Numbered from the stretch's first letter, positions 1 to 6,251 are shown. The stretch: 9,289 nucleotides of DNA from Spirochaetota bacterium (GCA_029548025.1 JAKPOE010000478.1:1-9289); one strand, 5' to 3'. Translations and numbers: made by a program. The notes: generated by a model from the sequence alone, not told the origin.

Positions 1-784
1 ATCACATATTGATAATGCCGCAAATAAAGATGTTGTTGTAGTTGGCGGCGGACTTTTAGGATTGGAAACAGCACATAGCCTGTGCAAACGCAACTGTAAT
101 GTCACCGTCATTGAATTTTATGACAGATTGCTTCCCAAACAGTTGGACCATGAAGGTGCTGCTATTATCAAACAGTTACTGGAACAAAAAGGTTTGCAAT
201 TTATTGTATCAGAATCGATTGCTTCAATCAATACAAACAATACAATCAATAAAAATGAACACGGGCTAACACTGCACTGTACATCGGGAAGAACTATTGA
301 TGCAGGCACGGTCATATTCTCAATGGGTATTAAGGCAAGAACTGATTTAGCTAAGAATGCAGGGCTTACTGTAAACCGTGGAATTATCATCAATAACTAT
401 CTGCAAACATCCGATCCATATATTTTTGCTGCTGGTGATCCCAGCGAGCATAACGGGATATGCTATGGGATATGGACTGCATCACGCGAACAGGGTAAAT
501 TAGCAGGGCTCAATATGGCTGGCGCTAACAATGAATATAATGGCACGCTGCTATCGGTAGTATTAAAGATTACCGGTATTGATCTCTATTCGGCTGGTGA
601 TTTTACCCGCAAAGACTGCACAGTGCTTTCACAAAGAGATACATCACGATATGTAAAATTTTTGTATAAAGAAAAAACTCCGGTTGCCAGCATTGTTATT
701 GGGGATATGAACATCATTAAACTTGCCCGCAATGTTATGGAAGGCAAAACCAGCATAGATGAATTTAAAGCACTGTTTACATAG
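1..784 (+). CDS. NAD(P)/FAD-dependent oxidoreductase, C-terminal part (5' end outside window)
   Basis: The reading frame is open from base 2 and enters from the left edge, so the N-terminal FAD-binding part is missing and about 260 residues remain. The visible part begins near a dinucleotide-binding strand-turn-helix, VVVVGGGLLGLETAHSL (about bases 32-82). It is followed by NVTVIE, where the acidic residue ending the second strand favours NAD(H) over NADP(H). Further on, YIFAAGDPSEH (about bases 419-451) is the FAD-binding Asp motif of pyridine nucleotide-disulfide oxidoreductases, followed by YGIWTASREQGKLAG. The tail, with LKITGIDLYSAGDF, resembles the C-terminal domain of NirB-like and rubredoxin-reductase-like enzymes. 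It probably passes electrons from NAD(P)H through FAD to a small redox carrier; the partner is not visible here. A TTG at 62 could be mistaken for a start, but it lies inside the GGGLLGLE motif and is internal. The gene ends in TAG and converges on the aminotransferase gene. Confidence 0.85.
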   Translation, partial: SHIDNAANKDVVVVGGGLLGLETAHSLCKRNCNVTVIEFYDRLLPKQLDHEGAAIIKQLLEQKGLQFIVSESIASINTNNTINKNEHGLTLHCTSGRTIDAGTVIFSMGIKARTDLAKNAGLTVNRGIIINNYLQTSDPYIFAAGDPSEHNGICYGIWTASREQGKLAGLNMAGANNEYNGTLLSVVLKITGIDLYSAGDFTRKDCTVLSQRDTSRYVKFLYKEKTPVASIVIGDMNIIKLARNVMEGKTSIDEFKALFT

Positions 785-953
785 AGGCAGTATATATATT
801 GTATAGTATATCGTGTATCGCCTGCTTAAAAATTTTTTTTAATCACATCTCACCGCAGTGCTGTCATTTCATAATTAAAAATTTTCTATGCGATAGTTAC
901 TGTAAATATATTGAGCAATTAAAAAAATAAACTGTCAGCATCAATGATCAGCA
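785..953. other. Convergent intergenic spacer
   Basis: This AT-rich spacer separates the ends of the oxidoreductase (+) and aminotransferase (-) genes. It contains a TATATATA-rich stretch, T-runs around 830-840, and one copy of an 18-bp repeat at 889-906. On the - strand, a T-rich run follows the aminotransferase stop at about 919-928, but no strong GC-rich hairpin precedes it. I therefore do not call an intrinsic terminator for either gene. Confidence 0.6.
889..906 (+). repeat. 18-bp repeat, copy 1 (inverted relative to 2249-2266)
   Basis: The sequence TGCGATAGTTACTGTAAA is identical to the reverse complement of 2249-2266. The match stops at both ends (position 888 and position 907 do not continue it). 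This copy lies 48 bp beyond the aminotransferase stop codon, in the convergent spacer. An exact 18-bp match is far beyond chance in a window of this size. Its function is unknown: candidates are a protein-binding site or the terminal inverted repeat of an old inserted unit. Confidence 0.75.
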
Positions 954-2111
954 TTACCTGTTTTTTAAATATTGTTCTATCCTTTTTAATCCTTCTTCAA
1001 TATTTTCGATAGATGTTGCATAAGAAAAACGTAAAAAGCCCTCGCCTGCACTACCAAAATCAATGCCGGGAGTAACACCAACTTTCACCGTTTCAATTAT
1101 GTTAAATGCTTCACTATATGAATCACTGCAAAATGTACGAGCATCAGCAAAAACATAAAACGCGCCCGTTGGTTCAACATGGACTATAAAGCCCAGCCTT
1201 TTTAAACCCTGTATCATATACTGCCTTCGCTCATTATAAATAGTTTGCATGGCTTTAACATCATTTTTAGCATACTTCAATGCAGCTATTCCTGCCCATT
1301 GAATAAAGTTGTTTGCCGATATCATAAAGTTTTGATGTATGCGCTGCATAACCATGGTAAATTCTGGAGGAAATATACAGTAACCTAAACGCCATCCTGT
1401 CATGGCATACAGCTTGGAAAATCCATTAATAACAAACGCTTTATTGGTAAACTCCAATATTGAATGTGCTTTATTGTTATAGACAAGTCCGTGATAAATC
1501 TCATCGGATATGATAAACTGATTTTGAAACTGTGCAATATTTTTCAATGCATGCTCATCCATTACAATCCCTGTTGGATTGCATGGCGAATTTATCATGA
1601 TAGCTTTTGTTTTTGTTGTTATAGCCCTGTTAATATCTTCAGGCCTGTATTGAAATCCTTCTTCAGGGTAAGTGACTATTTCATTTACCCTTCCTCCGGC
1701 TGCTTTAATAAAATTTTGATAACAGGGATAACGCGGATTTGATACTATAATATCTTCACCATGATTGAGCATGGCTAACATTACAAAAAGTAAAGCAGGT
1801 GACGTTCCGGTAGTAACCAGTATCCGGTCAGGCGAAATAGAAACATTATACTCATTATAATAGTATTCACTGATTGCCTCACGCAATTCCAGCAAACCCA
1901 GCGCATGGGTATATTTTGTTTTTTGTTTTTTTAATGCTTCAATTGCAGCCTGTTCAATCACCTCCGGTGTTTGAAAATCAGGCTCACCAACCTCAAGATG
2001 GATAACATGTTCGCCTTTGCGCTCCAATTCTTCTGCCTTTGCCATCACATCCATTACTATAAAGGATGTAAATTCATTTGCCCTTTGTGATATCATTGTT
2101 TGATAGCTCAT
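954..2111 (-). CDS. Class I/II PLP-dependent aminotransferase (AspC/AlaA-like)
   Basis: A fold-type I aminotransferase of 385 aa, normal for the family. With the start at 2111, the motifs are: GEPDF at 42-46 near the N-terminus, SPCNPTG at 175-181 with Asn178 (PLP O3' contact), ISDEIY at 201-206 with Asp203 (pairs with the PLP pyridine nitrogen), and GFSKLYAMTGWRLGY at 230-244 with Lys233 as the Schiff-base lysine. FLRFSY at 359-364 holds Arg361, expected to bind the substrate carboxylate. All key residues are present, so the enzyme should be active and cytoplasmic, moving amino groups between an amino acid and 2-oxoglutarate or pyruvate. The amino acid used cannot be read from sequence. The frame stays open to an ATG at 2174, but the extra 21 residues (rich in Cys and Met) do not resemble the family N-terminus. 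The region also holds a 16-bp palindrome, so I prefer 2111 (an ATG at 2096 is possible). No strong Shine-Dalgarno is seen at either. Confidence 0.88.
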   Translation of the reverse strand: MSYQTMISQRANEFTSFIVMDVMAKAEELERKGEHVIHLEVGEPDFQTPEVIEQAAIEALKKQKTKYTHALGLLELREAISEYYYNEYNVSISPDRILVTTGTSPALLFVMLAMLNHGEDIIVSNPRYPCYQNFIKAAGGRVNEIVTYPEEGFQYRPEDINRAITTKTKAIMINSPCNPTGIVMDEHALKNIAQFQNQFIISDEIYHGLVYNNKAHSILEFTNKAFVINGFSKLYAMTGWRLGYCIFPPEFTMVMQRIHQNFMISANNFIQWAGIAALKYAKNDVKAMQTIYNERRQYMIQGLKRLGFIVHVEPTGAFYVFADARTFCSDSYSEAFNIIETVKVGVTPGIDFGSAGEGFLRFSYATSIENIEEGLKRIEQYLKNR

Positions 2112-2137
2112 AGTTATTTTTCTCATTCGATAACAAT

Positions 2138-2153
2138 TGTATGTGCACATACA
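2138..2153. promoter_or_regulatory. Perfect 16-bp palindrome, possible operator
   Basis: TGTATGTGCACATACA reads identically on both strands and ends 26 bp upstream of the preferred aminotransferase start. A perfect dyad of this size in a leader is typical of a dimeric regulator site. One such palindrome is only mildly unexpected in 9 kb, so this is a candidate only. Confidence 0.35.
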
Positions 2154-2211
2154 CACTGTAAAACATACTTGCATTGCAGGTGTGATAGTGTTTGTAATGA
2201 CACTGAAAAGC

Positions 2212-2241
2212 TATATAAACATCTATAATAGTAGCTGACAA
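2212..2241 (-). promoter_or_regulatory. Candidate promoter for the aminotransferase gene
   Basis: On the - strand, TTGTCA (2241-2236, five of six matches to the -35 consensus) is followed after 18 bp by TATATA (2217-2212). Transcription would start around 2205, giving a leader of about 95 nt that contains the 16-bp palindrome. AT-rich spacers give many such matches. Confidence 0.3.
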
Positions 2242-2248
2242 GCTAAAT

Positions 2249-2266
2249 TTTACAGTAACTATCGCA
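2249..2266 (-). repeat. 18-bp repeat, copy 2, between divergent promoters
   Basis: This is the exact reverse complement of 889-906. It lies between the candidate aminotransferase -35 (2236-2241) and the flavodoxin -35 (2286-2291), a usual place for an operator shared by divergent genes. Shorter matches to its core (GATAGTTAC or ATAGTTACT on the - strand) occur at 3769-3777 in a spacer and at 5505-5513 inside argH; those may be chance. Confidence 0.75.
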
Positions 2267-2285
2267 AAAAAAACACAGGTAACTG

Positions 2286-2313
2286 TTGACAAAATTAAAA
2301 ATACTATTATTAT
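2286..2313 (+). promoter_or_regulatory. Sigma70-type promoter for the flavodoxin-ispD unit
   Basis: A perfect -35 hexamer TTGACA (2286-2291) is separated by 16 bp from TATTAT (2308-2313), five of six matches to the -10 consensus. Transcription would begin near 2320, leaving a leader of about 70 nt before the ATG at 2390. This is the best promoter match I found in the window. Confidence 0.6.
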
Positions 2314-2373
2314 TTATATAGTATAAATCATATACAGTAAATTAATTTCCAATAATTGTATTTCATTACAGTA

Positions 2374-2388
2374 TTATACGAGGTATAA
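2374..2388 (+). promoter_or_regulatory. Shine-Dalgarno inside a small inverted repeat before the flavodoxin gene
   Basis: GAGGT (2380-2384) lies 5 nt before the ATG at 2390 and fixes that start. It is embedded in TTATAC-GAG-GTATAA, a 6-bp perfect inverted repeat with a 3-nt loop, so part of the ribosome-binding site could pair in the mRNA. The stem is AT-rich and short, so a regulatory role is speculative. The ribosome-binding site itself is convincing. Confidence 0.6.
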
Positions 2389-2389
2389 C

Positions 2390-2881
2390 ATGGTGCAGGT
2401 TTTGATATTGTATTACTCACGTTCAGGAAACACTCATGAACTTGCAAAAGCCATTGCCGAAGGAGTAAAACAGGTTGAGAATGCACAGGCTATAGTGCGT
2501 TCAACCAGCGAGGTTACCAAAGATGATTTTTTAAATTCCCATGGTATTATAGCCGGTTCACCTGTTTATTTTGGAACAATGGCAGCCGAGTTAAAACATC
2601 TTTTTGATGAATATGTCATTATCCGAAGAAAAATGGAAAATAAGATTGGAGCGGCATTTGCTACATCAAGTGATCCATCTGGAGGGAAAGAGACAACACT
2701 GCTTTCAATACTGCAGGCAATGCTCATCTATGGGATGATAATAGTTGGCGATCCCATGGAAGCAACCGGTCATTATGGAGTATCATGCACTGGTTCGCCT
2801 GACGAGAAGACAAAAAAGAATGCTGCAGCACTGGGAAAGCGGGTTGCATCACTGGCAAAACGCATCTGGGAACAACAATGA
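2390..2881 (+). CDS. Flavodoxin-family FMN-binding protein, WrbA-like
   Basis: A 163-aa protein with a complete flavodoxin-like fold. LILYYSRSGNTHELAKAI near the N-terminus holds the FMN phosphate-binding loop SRSGNT (10-15). GSPVYFGTMAAELKHLFDE (56-74) is the second FMN contact region. ATSSDPSGGKETTLLSI (91-107), then GMIIVGDP (115-122), match the WrbA / NAD(P)H:quinone oxidoreductase pattern. It is shorter than classical WrbA (about 200 aa), like the compact flavodoxin-family proteins. It should bind FMN in the cytoplasm and either reduce quinones by two electrons or act as an electron carrier; the sequence does not decide. It has no signal peptide. The start is supported by GAGGT 5 nt upstream and by a good promoter. 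Its TGA stop overlaps the ispD start (ATGA), so the two genes are co-transcribed and probably translationally coupled. Confidence 0.85.
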   Translation: MVQVLILYYSRSGNTHELAKAIAEGVKQVENAQAIVRSTSEVTKDDFLNSHGIIAGSPVYFGTMAAELKHLFDEYVIIRRKMENKIGAAFATSSDPSGGKETTLLSILQAMLIYGMIIVGDPMEATGHYGVSCTGSPDEKTKKNAAALGKRVASLAKRIWEQQ

Positions 2882-3576
2882 AACACTATGCAATTATATT
2901 AGCCGGGGGACTGGGACAGCGGATGGATAGTGCTGTCCCAAAACAATTTTTGGCACTGAATGACAAACCAATTATTATATGGGCAATAGAAACCTTTTAT
3001 ACATCTTCGCTGTTTGATGCTATTATTATAGCCATTCATCCTGACTATCACAAAACACTCCAGTCACTTTTGTGCGATTACAATATTCAAACCACTGTCA
3101 TAATAACCAATGGAGGTAAAACCCGGCAGCAATCCTGCTATAATGCGCTCTGTTCACTTCAATGCAATGATAACGATATTGTGCTCATTCATGATGCTGC
3201 ACGCCCTTTTATTACACAAACCATGATTCAGAACTGCATTAATACTACAGTGCAATACGGCGCCTGCGGTATCTACACACCGGTCAAGGAAACTATTGCC
3301 ATGATAAAAGATGACAGCGTGGTAGAAGTTTTACCTCGACATGCAATCTGTGCAGCACAAACGCCACAATGCTTTTATTATTCTCTAATCATGGATGCTC
3401 ATAAAAAAGCACTTGCACATTCTATTAATGACGCTACTGATGATATTTCATTGGTTTTGATTGCCGGACATCCTGTCAAAGCTATCACCGGTAATTATTA
3501 TCACAACATTAAAATCACAACAACTGAAGATATTGCTATAGCACAGGCAATAATTAACAATAATCTTTATCACTGA
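2878..3576 (+). CDS. ispD: 2-C-methyl-D-erythritol 4-phosphate cytidylyltransferase
   Basis: A 232-aa IspD-family nucleotidyltransferase, of usual length. It would join CTP and 2-C-methylerythritol 4-phosphate to give CDP-ME and pyrophosphate, an early step of the MEP isoprenoid pathway. Visible motifs in order: the CTP-binding loop ILAGGLGQRM (7-16, Arg15) with PKQF (21-24, Lys22); GGKTRQQSCYNAL (79-91); IHDAARPF (104-111); TPVKETI (134-140, Thr139); PRHAICAAQTPQCF (153-166, Arg154); ATDDISLV (186-193); and NIKITTTEDIAIAQ (210-223, Lys212). All expected substrate-binding positions appear to be kept. The ATG overlaps the flavodoxin stop by 4 nt and lacks its own clear Shine-Dalgarno, consistent with translational coupling. 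The main alternative is the paralogue TarI (ribitol-5-phosphate cytidylyltransferase), but no other polyol-phosphate gene is nearby. ispF, often adjacent or fused, is absent here. Confidence 0.9.
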   Translation: MKHYAIILAGGLGQRMDSAVPKQFLALNDKPIIIWAIETFYTSSLFDAIIIAIHPDYHKTLQSLLCDYNIQTTVIITNGGKTRQQSCYNALCSLQCNDNDIVLIHDAARPFITQTMIQNCINTTVQYGACGIYTPVKETIAMIKDDSVVEVLPRHAICAAQTPQCFYYSLIMDAHKKALAHSINDATDDISLVLIAGHPVKAITGNYYHNIKITTTEDIAIAQAIINNNLYH

Positions 3577-3845
3577 TACAGCATGCAGTAGTATATAAAA
3601 TCTTATTTCTTTTTTTCAAAATAGTTTACATTGGGTAAATCCTTGAAATGAACATCATGAGTCCACCCGGAAGAATCCACGATATTCATAATCTGTAGTA
3701 CAATTTGAAATTTACAGAAAACAATTACAAAATCCCTATTTACCTCATTCGATTAAATCTTTTCTAAGGTAACTATCTATAAGGACATTACCAGCAAGAA
3801 TTATAGTTATTTGCAAACTATGGATTAATTGTATAATTGTATATT
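3577..3845. other. Convergent intergenic spacer with no recognised gene
   Basis: This spacer lies between the ends of ispD (+) and the mgtC-family gene (-). I see no credible small ORF or RNA gene. It holds a T-rich run at about 3606-3617 after ispD without a good stem before it. It also has an AT-rich hairpin, ATAGTT (3803-3808) pairing with AACTAT (3816-3821), and a 9-bp match (3769-3777) to the core of the 18-bp repeat. None of these is a confident terminator. Confidence 0.5.
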
Positions 3846-4550
3846 TTAATCTATTTTTATCTTTTTGATATGTCCTAACTGTTTTATCTCATCGAACAGT
3901 AACCGCAGGCTAAAATCTTCATCTATTCGGCAGTTTACCACAAAATCCGACGTTTTATTTTCAACATCTTCTGTTACCGAAACCTGGCGCACATCTATAT
4001 CACCGGTATGTTTTTTTATAGCTGTAAGGATCTCTTTGCCACTTATAGCATCTGAATAATACGTTACCTGCAAAATCCTTGTCTTTTTTTGCTCAACAAG
4101 CCACATTTCAACCTTTTCAAACAGTTGTAATGTTATTACCAAAAACAGGGTGGCTATCACTCCTAAAAAATAAAAACCGGCACCAAAAACCATGCCAATG
4201 CCTGATGTTGTCCATATTGTAGCGGCAGTGGTAAGCCCCTTAATGTTGAATCCATATTTAAAAATGGCTCCTGCACCTAAAAAGCCAATGCCGCTTATAA
4301 CCTGAGCCGACAGTCGTGCAGGATCAGCGTTTTGCGGTGAATAAGCATAAGGAATAAAATATGACAGGATCATGACAGTACATGCGCCCAGTGACAATAC
4401 CATATGTGTGCGCAATCCTGCCGGCTGATAATTTCGTTCACGTTCAAAGCCAATAATAAAACCTGCAACCAGTGCACAGAGTATTCTCATTGAAACTGTA
4501 AATGGGTGTACTATATCTAATCCTGTTACACTGTCAATAACCACATTCAT
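3846..4550 (-). CDS. MgtC/SapB-family inner-membrane protein
   Basis: A 234-aa membrane protein with the family's two-part layout. The N-terminal half (about 18-145) has four or more hydrophobic segments carrying the hallmark motifs: GFERERNYQPAGLRTHM (34-50) with its charged loop, LSLGA (52-56), RLSAQVISGIGFLGAGAI (79-96), and GLTTAATIWTTSGIGM (105-120). The C-terminal part (about 157-234) is soluble and predicted to be ACT-like, as in MgtC itself. Proteins of this family act in the cytoplasmic membrane. MgtC of intracellular pathogens helps survival at low Mg2+ and inhibits the F-type ATP synthase; for most homologues the role is unknown, and nothing here indicates pathogenicity. The ATG at 4550 lies within the last codons of argH (17-nt overlap including stop), so expression is probably linked to argH. 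Only a weak GGGA-type ribosome site precedes it. Confidence 0.85.
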   Translation of the reverse strand: MNVVIDSVTGLDIVHPFTVSMRILCALVAGFIIGFERERNYQPAGLRTHMVLSLGACTVMILSYFIPYAYSPQNADPARLSAQVISGIGFLGAGAIFKYGFNIKGLTTAATIWTTSGIGMVFGAGFYFLGVIATLFLVITLQLFEKVEMWLVEQKKTRILQVTYYSDAISGKEILTAIKKHTGDIDVRQVSVTEDVENKTSDFVVNCRIDEDFSLRLLFDEIKQLGHIKKIKID

Positions 4551-5925
4551 GCAGTTTTTCCCGGATTACCATGATTTGATGTTCAACACTTTTTAGCGAG
4601 GTACTGCCATACGATTGCTTTCGTTCTGTTGATTTTTCAGGATTGATATAATCATAAATATCATTGTCAAATTGCTCAGAAAACTTTTTTAATGCTTCAA
4701 GTGGCAATGTAAAGAAATCCACATTATGTTGTTCACAATATTTAACTATTGAACCTACTATCTCATGCGCCTGTCTAAAAGGTGTGCCTTTCATGACCAG
4801 ATAATCTGCAATATCGGTAGCTGTAGAAAAATTTTTATAGATTGCCTTACGTGCTACTTCTCCATTAACATGCATGGTGGTTATCACCTCATTCATACCG
4901 CTGGCAATAAGCTTTACCGTATCAATGGCATCAAACAATGGCTCCTTGTCCTCCTGCAAATCGCGGTTATAGGTCATGGGCAAACCCTTTAGTAGCGTAA
5001 GCAGAGTAATCAAATTGCCATACAACCTGCCTGTTTTTCCACGAACCAGCTCAGCAACATCAGGATTGCGTTTCTGAGGCATTATTGAAGAGCCGGTAGT
5101 AACGCTGTCAGATAATGTTATAAAATTAAACTCAGCAGTTGACCACAAAATGATGTCTTCCGCTAACCGTGAACAATGCATCCCCATTATTGATGAAAAA
5201 TATAAAAAATCAGCAATAAAATCACGATTGCTTACTGCATCCATTGAATTATGAGCGATAGCTCCGAAATGAAGCTCATCTGCCAGGAACTGTCGGTCAG
5301 TAGTATAATTAACCCCTGCCAGCGCTCCGCTCCCCAGAGGAAGTTCATCCGTTTGCACATAAGCAAATTCAAGCCGCTGTACATCGCGAAGCATTGCCCA
5401 TGCATATGCCAGCAGATGATGAGCCATCCTGACAGGTTGTGCAATCTGCAAATGTGTATATCCCGGCATAACAATATGTTTTGTTTCTTCTGCTTTTTGT
5501 ACGATAGTAACTATTAATTGAATTAACAGTTTTTTTATTTCATACATCTCATCTTTAAGATATAACCGCACATCAGTGATGACCTGGTCATTCCGTGAGC
5601 GTGCCGTATGCAAACGTTTTCCCGCATCACCAATGAGCTCAGTCAGGCGTGCTTCAATATTCATGTGTATATCTTCAAGCGTTTCATTGAATGGGAATTT
5701 TCCGTTTTCAATCTCCTGTTCAATGATGGAAAGCCCCTTTTGTATGTCATCACAATCTTTTTGTGATATAATTTTTTGCTTGCATAACATTTTTGCATGG
5801 GCTAATGAGCCACGAATGTCATGTTTATATAATCTCATATCATAGTGGAGCGATGTTGCAATTTCCTCTGCTGCTTTTGATGGTGCATTAGAAAAACGCC
5901 CGCCCCATAATTTCTTTTTTCCCAA
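4534..5925 (-). CDS. argH: Argininosuccinate lyase
   Basis: A 463-aa member of the fumarase/aspartase superfamily that splits argininosuccinate into arginine and fumarate, the last step of arginine biosynthesis. It acts as a cytoplasmic homotetramer. Visible motifs: KLWGGRFS near the N-terminus (5-12), EDIHMNIE (84-91), HTARSRNDQ (106-114), GYTHLQIAQPVR (155-166) with the conserved catalytic His158, SNRDF (232-236), and the superfamily signature GSSIMPQKRNPD (278-289) containing the catalytic-loop serine. Length and motifs are complete, so it should be active. The start is decided by GAGGAG (5938-5933) 7 nt before a TTG at 5925; this gives MGKKKLWGGRF, like other ArgH N-termini. An upstream in-frame TTG at 5940 overlaps the Shine-Dalgarno and is unlikely. 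argG is not in the window. The 3' end overlaps the mgtC-family gene. Confidence 0.95.
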   Translation of the reverse strand: MGKKKLWGGRFSNAPSKAAEEIATSLHYDMRLYKHDIRGSLAHAKMLCKQKIISQKDCDDIQKGLSIIEQEIENGKFPFNETLEDIHMNIEARLTELIGDAGKRLHTARSRNDQVITDVRLYLKDEMYEIKKLLIQLIVTIVQKAEETKHIVMPGYTHLQIAQPVRMAHHLLAYAWAMLRDVQRLEFAYVQTDELPLGSGALAGVNYTTDRQFLADELHFGAIAHNSMDAVSNRDFIADFLYFSSIMGMHCSRLAEDIILWSTAEFNFITLSDSVTTGSSIMPQKRNPDVAELVRGKTGRLYGNLITLLTLLKGLPMTYNRDLQEDKEPLFDAIDTVKLIASGMNEVITTMHVNGEVARKAIYKNFSTATDIADYLVMKGTPFRQAHEIVGSIVKYCEQHNVDFFTLPLEALKKFSEQFDNDIYDYINPEKSTERKQSYGSTSLKSVEHQIMVIREKLHECGY

Positions 5926-5932
5926 CGCATTA

Positions 5933-5938
5933 CTCCTC
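5933..5938 (-). promoter_or_regulatory. Shine-Dalgarno that sets the argH TTG start
   Basis: GAGGAG on the - strand is the strongest ribosome-binding match near the 5' end of argH. The in-frame TTG at 5925 is 7 nt downstream. The nearby ATG (5931-5929) is out of frame with ArgH. Confidence 0.7.
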
Positions 5939-5962
5939 AAAGAAAGATAAAATTATTCATCA

Positions 5963-5990
5963 ATATTACTATGAATAGAAAAGCAACCAA
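5963..5990 (-). promoter_or_regulatory. Weak candidate promoter for argH-mgtC
   Basis: On the - strand, TTGGTT (5990-5985) and TAATAT (5968-5963) are spaced by 16 bp, which would give a leader of about 30 nt before argH. The -35 matches only in its TTG half. The position, between the palindromic element and argH, is sensible. Confidence 0.3.
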
Positions 5991-6008
5991 AGAATTTCTC
6001 CACCATTT

Positions 6009-6088
6009 TGTCATTCTGAGGAACGTAGTTTTTAAGAATCTATTCGTTTCATAAAACACCGAGATTCTTCACTTTGTTCAGAATGACA
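6009..6088. repeat. 80-bp imperfect palindromic element (MITE/REP-like)
   Basis: The outer arms TGTCATTCTGA (6009-6019) and TCAGAATGACA (6078-6088) are perfect 11-bp inverted repeats. The inner arms AAGAATCT (6034-6041) and AGATTCTT (6062-6069) are perfect 8-bp inverted repeats. They enclose a 20-nt loop, and the parts between outer and inner arms pair only partly. Elements ending in GTCATTCTGA and carrying AAGAATCT are, from memory, a common dispersed palindromic repeat type in many bacterial genomes. It has no ORF and would need transposase from elsewhere if it is mobile. Transcribed, it could form a long hairpin between the gene after fliD and argH, perhaps limiting readthrough. Confidence 0.75.
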
Positions 6089-6093
6089 TGCCA

Positions 6094-6114
6094 TGTTTCC
6101 AGAATAACATACTA
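6094..6114. repeat. Degenerate partial copy of the palindromic element's right arm
   Basis: The 21 bases from 6094 resemble 6075-6093, which carries the element's right arm: both run TGTT, then CAGAAT-ACAT, then a short tail, with a few substitutions and one or two indels. This looks like an old duplication or a remnant of a second insertion at the same place. Confidence 0.4.
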
Positions 6115-6251
6115 TCTCAGTGCCATACCAGGTTTGATTTCAAAATCTGCTCGTTAACTTACAATTTTTATAGTATACTATCACCCATACCAGGGTTTTA
6201 ATAATTGGGATTATTCATTGCTATAATAGTGCACCCATATAGGGGTAGCCT
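6115..6251. other. Spacer between the post-fliD gene and the palindromic element
   Basis: No gene is seen. The segment contains CCATACCAGG twice exactly (6123-6132 and 6185-6194), a looser third version near 6235-6246, and a 12-bp palindrome ATAGTATACTAT at 6170-6181. No strong hairpin followed by a T-run is present after the stop codon at 6252, so the end of the fliD transcript is not resolved. Confidence 0.5.

Noticed and set aside
2112..2174. N-terminal extension of the aminotransferase to the ATG at 2174
   Set aside because: The extra 21 residues are Cys/Met-rich, do not resemble the family N-terminus and have no ribosome-binding site.
2074..2292. Open frame of 72 codons on the - strand upstream of the aminotransferase
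   Set aside because: It covers the divergent promoter region, the palindrome and one 18-bp repeat. Its composition is unlike a normal protein and it has no clear ribosome-binding site.
3574..3617. Possible intrinsic terminator after ispD (GCATGC core, then a T-rich run)
   Set aside because: The dyad around GCATGC does not extend into a stable stem and is about 20 nt from the T-run.
5232..5517. ORFs of 80-88 codons on both strands inside argH
   Set aside because: They overlap the conserved ArgH core and show no family features or ribosome sites.
802..6177. TATAGTATA present in three intergenic places (802-810, 2317-2325, 6169-6177)
   Set aside because: In AT-rich spacers a TATA-type 9-mer recurs easily, and the three positions share no consistent relation to genes.
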